Shown: one piece after another, positions 1-5,650 of the stretch | Position numbering within the stretch: position 1 is the first letter of the stretch | How the letters are laid out: each line of letters opens with the position of its first letter | Source of the DNA: a bacterium | GTDB taxonomy: Bacteria > Blakebacterota > Blakebacteria > Blakebacterales > Blakebacteraceae | Reading direction: 5' to 3' | DNA: 7,811 nt | Assembly: GCA_025774205.1 (NCBI GenBank) | Contig: JALGWK010000066.1 | Location: 1 to 7,811 of the forward strand | Notes under the pieces: model-generated | The model's database searches: none | What the model was told of the DNA's origin: nothing | Seen by the model: the letters and a program-made list of their open reading frames with translations, nothing else | Made by a program: the position numbers and the translations under genes

Positions 1-1488
1 GCCGGCGGACATCCCTTCACCTACCGGATCGAACATCGGCCTTTGAGCCGCCCGGCGTGGGATCCGATCGATGGTTCCCTCACGATCGTCGGGGAGGATG
101 AGCCGCTGCTCGAGTTCCATTCCAATTTCAACATGATCGCCAGCAACTCGCATTCGACACCTCCCGAAGGAGTAAGGGCGGAACTCGTCTTCGTCGGGGC
201 CGGACGGGCGGAGGACTTCGAGGGCCTCGATGTAGCGGGAAAGATCGTCTTCGGCGCCACCAGTGTTGGTCGGCTCTACCGCTCCGCGGTCCAGCAGGGC
301 GCGCTCGGAGCGCTCGGGTACAGCATGGCGGCCTACAAGCGGCCGGAGATCTACCGTCACTCCATCACTTTCACCTCCATCTCCTACGACGCGGAGCGGG
401 AGGGCTGGGGCCTGGCGCTCTCCCTGGCCGCCTTCGAGCGGCTCCGGGAGGCCGTGGCCGAGGGACGGGTGGAGGTCGAGGTGAAGATCGAAACCCGCAT
501 CTTCGAGTCGGAAGAACTCACCATCATCGCCGATGTCCACGGCACGGAACGGCCGGAGGAGCGGTTCGTCTTCAGTGCCCACGTCCAGGAACCGGGCGCC
601 AACGACAACGCTTCCGGTGTCGCGACCCAGTCGGAGATGGCCTGCGCCATTCCGCGGATGGTGGCCGCCGGCATGCCGCTGCCCCGACGCTCGATCTCCT
701 TCGTCTGGGGGGACGAGATCAGCAGCACCAGACGGTACCTCCAGGATGACCCGGAGCGGACGGCCGGGGTCAGGTGGGGGATCAGCCTCGACATGGTGGG
801 GGAGAACACCGCCCTGACCGGCGGTACCTTCCTGATCGAGAAGATGCCCGATCCCTCAGCGGTAGTCACCCGGGGGGAGGATCAGCACACCGAGTGGTTC
901 GGTTCCCGGAGAGGGCTGGCCGAGGACCGGCTGGTGCCGCACTACTTCAACGACTTCATCCTCTCCCGCTGTCTCGATCAGGCGGCGGCCACCCGCTGGG
1001 TGGTGAAGACCAACCCCTACGAAGGGGGGAGCGATCACGTTCCCTTCCTCAGCGCGGAGGTGCCCGGTCTGCTTCTCTGGCACTTCACCGATTACTTCTA
1101 CCACACCGACGGGGACCGGCTGGACAAGGTCTCGGCCAGCGAAATGCGGAACGTCGGCGTCTCGGCCCTGGTGAGCGCGCTGATCCTGACCTCGGCCGAC
1201 GAGGCGGCCGCCGTGGCGATCATCGAGGAGGTCACCAATGCGGCGATCACCAGACTCGATACCGAGTATGAACTGAGCCGCCAGGCGATCGGGGAGGGGG
1301 GCGAGAAGGCTGGTGAAGTACGGATCATACGCCTCTGGCGCGACTGGTACGCCGGGGCGATCCGTGAAGCGTCCGATATCGAGGTCGGGGGACCATCAGC
1401 CGCGATCGAACGGGTCATCGCCGGAGCGGTCGACCAGGTGATGGAGCATGGCACCAGGCTGATTGGACTGCTCGACAGTGGACGATAG
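1..1488 (+). CDS. M28 family zinc metallopeptidase with PA-like insert, 5' truncated
   Basis: The reading frame is open from base 1 to the TAG at 1486-1488 (495 visible residues), so the gene starts upstream of the window. A TTG at 43 is in frame, but the 14 residues before it read as normal protein and lack a signal peptide, so it is not taken as the start. Numbering from that TTG, residues about 43-155 resemble a PA-type insert (VFVGAG, GLDVAGKIVFG). The M28 zinc site follows: His180 (SAHVQEPG), Asp188 (GANDNASG), Glu225 (WGDE), Asp250 (SLDMVG) and His332 (GGSDH), then a YHTDGDRLD motif. All five expected metal ligands are present. Family knowledge: M28 enzymes are co-catalytic zinc aminopeptidases or carboxypeptidases, usually exported in these bacteria. 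Oddity: Asp224 sits where the family normally has its general-base Glu. The C-terminal 120 residues look helical. The substrate cannot be told; export is inferred because the N-terminus is missing. Confidence 0.9.
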   Translation, partial: AGGHPFTYRIEHRPLSRPAWDPIDGSLTIVGEDEPLLEFHSNFNMIASNSHSTPPEGVRAELVFVGAGRAEDFEGLDVAGKIVFGATSVGRLYRSAVQQGALGALGYSMAAYKRPEIYRHSITFTSISYDAEREGWGLALSLAAFERLREAVAEGRVEVEVKIETRIFESEELTIIADVHGTERPEERFVFSAHVQEPGANDNASGVATQSEMACAIPRMVAAGMPLPRRSISFVWGDEISSTRRYLQDDPERTAGVRWGISLDMVGENTALTGGTFLIEKMPDPSAVVTRGEDQHTEWFGSRRGLAEDRLVPHYFNDFILSRCLDQAAATRWVVKTNPYEGGSDHVPFLSAEVPGLLLWHFTDYFYHTDGDRLDKVSASEMRNVGVSALVSALILTSADEAAAVAIIEEVTNAAITRLDTEYELSRQAIGEGGEKAGEVRIIRLWRDWYAGAIREASDIEVGGPSAAIERVIAGAVDQVMEHGTRLIGLLDSGR

Positions 1489-1504
1489 TGATATCATGAG
1501 CCGC

Positions 1505-1522
1505 GCCTCCGGTCACGGAGGC
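1505..1522 (+). other. Intercistronic GC hairpin
   Basis: GCCTCCG at 1505-1511 and CGGAGGC at 1516-1522 form a perfect 7-bp stem around the loop GTCA. It lies between the peptidase stop and the ribosome binding site of the EgtC-like gene. No T-run follows, so it is not an intrinsic terminator. It may stabilise or separate mRNA segments; that role is inference. Confidence 0.45.
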
Positions 1523-1531
1523 CCGCTACCC

Positions 1532-1536
1532 GGGAG
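1532..1536 (+). promoter_or_regulatory. Ribosome binding site that decides the start of the EgtC-like gene
   Basis: GGGAG at 1532-1536 is 3 nt from the ATG at 1540 but 9 nt from the ATG at 1546. Normal Shine-Dalgarno spacing therefore favours 1546, giving a protein that begins Met-Ser-Arg-Leu-Leu. This matches where family members begin Met-Cys-Arg. Confidence 0.65.
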
Positions 1537-1545
1537 TGAATGCCG

Positions 1546-2370
1546 ATGAGCCGTCTGCTGGCTTACATGGGACCCCCGATCCCGCTCTCACGCGCGATCA
1601 TCAATCATCCGCACTCCCTTATCGAGCAGGCGTACGCGCCGAAGGAGATGGTCACCGGCACGATCAACGCCGACGGCTACGGTTTCGGCTGGTATTCGGA
1701 TCAGAGTGAACGTCCCGGCGCCTATCACCGGGCGACTCCGATCTGGAGCGATCCCGACCTGCCGCGGGTCGGACGTGTCATCGACAGCTCCTGCATCTTC
1801 GCGGCGGTGCGCAACGCCACCCCCGGATTCGCGGTCGACCTGCTCAACGTCCCCCCCTACGTGCACCGTCACCTGCTCTTCATGCACAACGGCGCCATCG
1901 AGGGGTTCAACCACCGTTTCCGCAACATCCTGCTGAAAGGCATCTCGGAGGAGATCCAGGCCACCACCCACGGTTCGGCCGATTCGGAGGTCCTCTTCGG
2001 TCTGGCGCTTACGCAACTGCAGCGAGCGGGCGGAATGGGAGGGGAGGGTGCGGAGGCGCTGCGGGACGCTCTCGATCACACGCTCAGGCGGGTGATGGAG
2101 ATCGCCGGACCTGAGCAGGCCCGGGCTTCCCTCAACATGGGACTGACCAGCGGTCGGGCCATGGTCTTTACGCGTCTGGCCCGCGGGATCGAACCCAATT
2201 CCCTCTACCTCCTCAGGAAAGAAGAGGCGGTCTGGATCGCCTCTGAGCCGCTCGACGAGGCCGATGACTGGCAGGAGGTCCCGCCCGACAGCTGGGTTAT
2301 GATCGAATCAACAGGGACGGTCGAGATAACCTCGATACCCGATCTGCCCCCACGCCGCAGCTGGAGATAA
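1546..2370 (+). CDS. egtC: EgtC-like class II glutamine amidotransferase with Ser in place of catalytic Cys2
   Basis: The 274-residue protein has the length and layout of EgtC, the cytoplasmic Ntn-type amidohydrolase that removes the gamma-glutamyl group from gamma-glutamyl-hercynylcysteine sulfoxide in ergothioneine synthesis. Visible family motifs are the RLLAYMGPP N-terminus, NADGYGFGWY (41-50), AAVRNATPG (86-94), NVPPY (101-105), HNG (114-116), SADSE (144-148), TSGRAMVFTRLARG (201-214) and IASEPLDEADDW (231-242). The start at 1546 is chosen for ribosome-binding-site spacing and because it places residue 2 at the family's N-terminal nucleophile. That residue is Ser (AGC, 1549-1551), not Cys; the only cysteine is Cys83. 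After Met removal it would expose an N-terminal Ser, which could act as an Ntn nucleophile or could mark a protein without amidase activity. There is no signal peptide. No egtA, egtB or egtD is visible, so the symbol names the family, not a proven pathway role. The stop is 14 nt before the next gene's ATG. Confidence 0.8.
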   Translation: MSRLLAYMGPPIPLSRAIINHPHSLIEQAYAPKEMVTGTINADGYGFGWYSDQSERPGAYHRATPIWSDPDLPRVGRVIDSSCIFAAVRNATPGFAVDLLNVPPYVHRHLLFMHNGAIEGFNHRFRNILLKGISEEIQATTHGSADSEVLFGLALTQLQRAGGMGGEGAEALRDALDHTLRRVMEIAGPEQARASLNMGLTSGRAMVFTRLARGIEPNSLYLLRKEEAVWIASEPLDEADDWQEVPPDSWVMIESTGTVEITSIPDLPPRRSWR

Positions 2371-2371
2371 G

Positions 2372-2376
2372 TGAGG
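2372..2376 (+). promoter_or_regulatory. Ribosome binding site for the propeller gene
   Basis: TGAGG at 2372-2376 lies 8 nt before the ATG at 2385, directly after the TAA of the EgtC-like gene. A GTG at 2376 is also in frame, with GGAG at 2363-2366 as a possible site. It would only add Met-Leu-Ile, and ATG is preferred. Confidence 0.5.
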
Positions 2377-2384
2377 TGCTCATC

Positions 2385-5300
2385 ATGTCCGGAGTCCGTT
2401 CCCCATATCGGGCCGCGTTGTGCGCGGCCCTTCTTCTCGTCATGGCCATCCCGATCGGGAGCAGGGCTCAGTCGGGAAGTGTCGATCCCTCCCTCATTGA
2501 AGTCCTGAGGGTCAGGAATATCGGGCCGGCCAACCTGGGGGGCCGGATCCACGATGTCGAGGCCCATCCCGACGATCCCGCCACGATCTGGGCCGGGCAT
2601 GCGTCCGGGGGCGTGTTCAAGAGCGTTAACCACGGCACGACCTGGGAGGCGGTCTTCGACGACCAGATCTCCACCTCGATCGGCGACATCGCGATCGCGC
2701 CCTCCAATCCGTCGATCGTCTATGTGGGGACCGGTGAGCAGAACAATCGCCAGTCTTCATCATGGGGCCACGGGATGTACCGGACTATGGACGGGGGGGA
2801 GAGCTGGACCCATCTGGGACTGGAGGGCACCCATCATATCGGTAAGGTGAAGGTGCATCCCGATAATCCCCATGTCGTCTGGGTGGCTGCCGTCGGTCAC
2901 CTGTGGGGACCGAACGAGGAGCGGGGGGTCTTTATGACCACTGATGGGGGCGCCACCTGGACGAAGACCCTCTACATCAACCAGGACACAGGTGTGATCG
3001 ATCTGGCGATCGACCCGGAGAGTCCGAACATCCTTTACGCGGCCGCCTATCAGCGTCGACGGACCGGGTTCGGATTCAACGGCGGTGGACCCCACGGTGG
3101 GATCTACCGGAGCACCGACGGCGGGCGGAACTGGCAGAAACTGACCGTGGGTCTCCCCACTGGTGAGGTCGGGCGGATCGGCCTCGACATCTGCCGGTCG
3201 GAGCCAAACGTGGTCTACGCCGTCATCGAGAGCCGCGAAACCGCGGAGGATCACCGGGTTGGAGGGGTGAGGCAGGATCGTTCCCCTCTCGGGGGCGTCT
3301 ACCGCTCGGATGATCGGGGAGCCAGCTGGACCCATATGAGTACCGAGAACCCGCGGCCGATGTATTACAGTCATATCCGGGTTGATCCGAACAACGATCT
3401 GAGGATCTGGGTACTCGCCACCCAGATATCGGTCAGCGAAGATGGCGGCATCACCTGGAACCGCAGATTCGTGGGTGGGATCCATGTCGACCACCACGCC
3501 CTGTGGTGGGACCCGAACGACTCCGATCACATCATCGTCGGCAACGACGGGGGACTCGACTGGACCTGGGACGGGGGTGAGACCTGGGTGGATATGCAGA
3601 CCGTGCCCTGGTCGCAGTTCTACGAGATCAGCGCCGATAACGTCGAGCCGTTCTACCACGTCATGGGCGGGCTGCAGGACAACTCCACCTGGTACGGCAA
3701 CAGCGGCAACTACTGGCGGATCGGCATCACCAACCGCGACTGGATGACGATCAACGGGGGGGACGGTTTCTACGCCGTGGCCGATCCCGTCGATCCCGAT
3801 ATTGTCTACGCCGAGTCGCAGGGGGGGAACGTGAACCGGAAGGACATGGCTGTGATGAGCAGCCGGTCTATCAAGCCGGTCCCTCCGGAAGGATCGGGTG
3901 AACGCTACCGGTTCAACTGGAACAGCCCGATAGAGATCAGCCCGCACAATCCCGCGAGGATCTATTTCGGAGGGAACCGCCTCTTCATCAGTGACGACCG
4001 CGGTGATACCTGGCGCCGGACCGACGATCTCACGAAGCAGATCGACCGGAACGACCTGGAGATAATGGGGGTGGTCAACAGCCAGATCCGGATCTCCCGC
4101 AACGACGGGATCTCCACCTACGGCAACCTCACCACCATCAGCGAATCGCCCCACACCGCCGGTGTGATCTGGATCGGTACCGACGATGGGAACCTGAAGG
4201 TCTCGCGCGATGACGGCACGACCTGGGCCGAGGTCTCCGATCGCATCCCCGACCTGCCGCCCCGTACCTATGTGACGAGGATCGAGGCGAGCCGCTTCGC
4301 CGGGGGCCGGGCGTATGTGACCTTCGATGGCCACCGGAACGATGATTTCAACATCTACCTCTTCGTGACCGAGGATTTCGGGCGTCGCTGGACCCTGCTC
4401 TCAGGCGGATTCCCGGCCGGGAGCAACGCCAATGTCATCCGCGAACACCCCCGGAACCCCAACCTCCTCTTCCTCGGGACCGAACGGGGGGCGTACTGGT
4501 CGTACGACCGGGGCGGGACCTGGAACCTCTTCGAGGGGGATATCCCGCGGGTGCCGGTGGATGACATCTACGTCCACCCCGACCGGAACGACCTGATCTT
4601 CGGCACCCATGCCCGCGGCGCCTGGATCATGGATGACATCAGCGCCCTGGAGGGGATGAGCGAAGAGGTCTTCCGCAGTCCGCTGACCCTTTTCCCGATC
4701 CGTCCCGCCTGGCGCTACAGCCGGTCGGGTCATCTCCAGGACCAGGGCGACTTCGTTTTCATCGCGCCCAATCCGCCCTACGGTGTCCTGATCAATTACT
4801 TCCTGCCGAACGAACTGACGGCGGAGGATGAGGTCTCGATCGTGATCACCGACGCTTCAGGCGAGTTCGTCTTCCGGATGTCGGGCACGAAGGAGCAGGG
4901 CGTGAACCGCGTCGTGTGGTCCTTCATGCATTCAATCGAGACCACCATGACCCCGGCGCAGCCGGGCATGCCGGTGTCATTCGCGTCCTCCGCCGCCGAA
5001 GCGGTGCCGGGCACCTATACGGTCACGGTGAGCGCGGGTGGAGCAACCGGGTCACAGACCGCGGAGGTCCGGCTCGATCCGAGGCTTGAGGGTCGGGTGG
5101 ACCTGCGGAACATGATCGCCCTGCGGGACGCGCAGCTCCAGGTAGCGCGACTCACGGCGGGACTCGACGGACCAGGTCAGAGATTGCAGGCGGTCAGCAG
5201 CCAGGTCCAGGAACTGCGGCAGTTCCTGCAGGCGCGGGATATCCCGGAATCGGTAGCGGACGCCCTGACAGCGTTCTCCGGAGAGATCCGGGACCTGACG

Positions 5301-5567
5301 GAGCGCTACTTTGCGGGCGGCGGTTTCCGGGCTCCGGGCAATGCGACCCGGGCACGACTGGCGGGGATCAACCGGGAGCTGAGAGGGGTGACCGGGCCGC
5401 TGCCGGCCGATGTCATGAGCCGGCTAGACGCGCTTGAACCGGAGGTCGGGGCGGCAGCAGATGCCGTGGAGGTGTTCCTCACCTCACGCGTTCCCGAACT
5501 GAACCGGACCCTGGGCAGCGCCGGGATATCCTTCATTCTGCCGCCGGGGATACCGCCCGCTGGCTGA
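2385..5567 (+). CDS. Exported VPS10/sortilin-type Asp-box beta-propeller protein
   Basis: The protein has 1060 residues from the ATG at 2385. It begins with a signal peptide: Arg5 and Arg9, a hydrophobic core (AALCAALLLVMAIPI), and a likely signal peptidase I site after Ser-Arg-Ala28. The mature part opens with RNIGPANLGGRIHDV, typical of the large sortilin-N-terminal/BNR-repeat family often annotated as glycosyl hydrolase. Eleven Asp-box motifs (S/T-x-D-x-G-x-x-W type) start near residues 80, 134, 185, 243, 308, 351, 394, 536, 607, 662 and 706, consistent with one large or two stacked propellers. Residues about 795-900 look like a beta-sandwich (VSIVITDASGEFVFRM; PGTYTVTVSAGG). Residues about 905-1035 are helical and Gln/Leu-rich. 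The likely location is periplasm, outer membrane or outside the cell. Asp boxes are structural and do not show catalysis, so no reaction is assigned; a role in binding or processing proteins or glycans is only inference. It is probably co-transcribed with the EgtC-like gene and is followed by a terminator. Confidence 0.9.
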   Translation: MSGVRSPYRAALCAALLLVMAIPIGSRAQSGSVDPSLIEVLRVRNIGPANLGGRIHDVEAHPDDPATIWAGHASGGVFKSVNHGTTWEAVFDDQISTSIGDIAIAPSNPSIVYVGTGEQNNRQSSSWGHGMYRTMDGGESWTHLGLEGTHHIGKVKVHPDNPHVVWVAAVGHLWGPNEERGVFMTTDGGATWTKTLYINQDTGVIDLAIDPESPNILYAAAYQRRRTGFGFNGGGPHGGIYRSTDGGRNWQKLTVGLPTGEVGRIGLDICRSEPNVVYAVIESRETAEDHRVGGVRQDRSPLGGVYRSDDRGASWTHMSTENPRPMYYSHIRVDPNNDLRIWVLATQISVSEDGGITWNRRFVGGIHVDHHALWWDPNDSDHIIVGNDGGLDWTWDGGETWVDMQTVPWSQFYEISADNVEPFYHVMGGLQDNSTWYGNSGNYWRIGITNRDWMTINGGDGFYAVADPVDPDIVYAESQGGNVNRKDMAVMSSRSIKPVPPEGSGERYRFNWNSPIEISPHNPARIYFGGNRLFISDDRGDTWRRTDDLTKQIDRNDLEIMGVVNSQIRISRNDGISTYGNLTTISESPHTAGVIWIGTDDGNLKVSRDDGTTWAEVSDRIPDLPPRTYVTRIEASRFAGGRAYVTFDGHRNDDFNIYLFVTEDFGRRWTLLSGGFPAGSNANVIREHPRNPNLLFLGTERGAYWSYDRGGTWNLFEGDIPRVPVDDIYVHPDRNDLIFGTHARGAWIMDDISALEGMSEEVFRSPLTLFPIRPAWRYSRSGHLQDQGDFVFIAPNPPYGVLINYFLPNELTAEDEVSIVITDASGEFVFRMSGTKEQGVNRVVWSFMHSIETTMTPAQPGMPVSFASSAAEAVPGTYTVTVSAGGATGSQTAEVRLDPRLEGRVDLRNMIALRDAQLQVARLTAGLDGPGQRLQAVSSQVQELRQFLQARDIPESVADALTAFSGEIRDLTERYFAGGGFRAPGNATRARLAGINRELRGVTGPLPADVMSRLDALEPEVGAAADAVEVFLTSRVPELNRTLGSAGISFILPPGIPPAG
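2410..2430 (+). other. GC-only hairpin inside the signal-peptide coding region
   Basis: GGGCCGCG at 2410-2417 and CGCGGCCC at 2423-2430 make a perfect 8-bp all-G/C stem with the loop TTGTG. It is followed at once by the T-rich run TTCTTCT (2431-2437). It lies about 25 nt into the propeller gene. It could slow translation or cause partial termination, or it may simply follow from Ala codons on both sides (GCC GCG and GCG GCC). Confidence 0.4.
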
Positions 5568-5613
5568 GTGAGGTCACGATCGCCTGAGCTGAAGTGATCG
5601 AGGCAGGTCATCG

Positions 5614-5650
5614 AACGCCTCCCGTCCGCCGGACGGGGGGCGTTTTATTT
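5614..5650 (+). terminator. Rho-independent terminator after the propeller gene
   Basis: The arms AACGCCTCCCGTCC (5614-5627) and GGACGGGGGGCGTT (5631-5644) pair over 14 bp with one T-G wobble and the loop GCC. They are followed by TTATTT, making a T-rich tail. It lies 46 nt after the TGA of the propeller gene. The tail reaches 5650, within the TAA stop codon (complement of 5649-5651) of the convergent receptor gene. On the - strand the hairpin is followed by CGATGACC, with no T-run, so strong termination is expected only for the + strand. Confidence 0.9.

Noticed and set aside
43-45. TTG as the start of the M28 peptidase
   Set aside because: The frame is open upstream to base 1 with protein-like sequence. 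A start here would have no signal peptide, and the frame begins in the middle of the family's N-terminal part.
774-1271. Overlapping 165-codon frame within the M28 peptidase
   Set aside because: It is Arg/Gly-rich out-of-frame translation of conserved peptidase motifs.
1492-1497. TATCAT as a -10 promoter box for the EgtC-like gene
   Set aside because: It has one mismatch to TATAAT and lies in the palindrome TGATATCA, but no acceptable -35 element is seen 16-18 nt upstream (TTGGAC at 1463 is 23 nt away). Chance occurrence is likely.
1540-1542. ATG 1540 as the start of the EgtC-like gene
   Set aside because: Only 3 nt separate it from GGGAG, and it would place Pro at position 2, away from the family N-terminus; ATG 1546 fits both better.
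2760-4334. Long open frame (524 codons) on the - strand opposite the propeller gene
   Set aside because: Its product is low-complexity, rich in His, Pro, Val, Gly and Asp, with no recognisable domain. It mirrors the strongly supported + strand gene and is the usual antisense shadow in high-GC DNA.
2385-5567. Naming the Asp-box protein a sialidase or glycosyl hydrolase
   Set aside because: Asp boxes are structural turns; no sialidase arginine triad or catalytic signature could be recognised.
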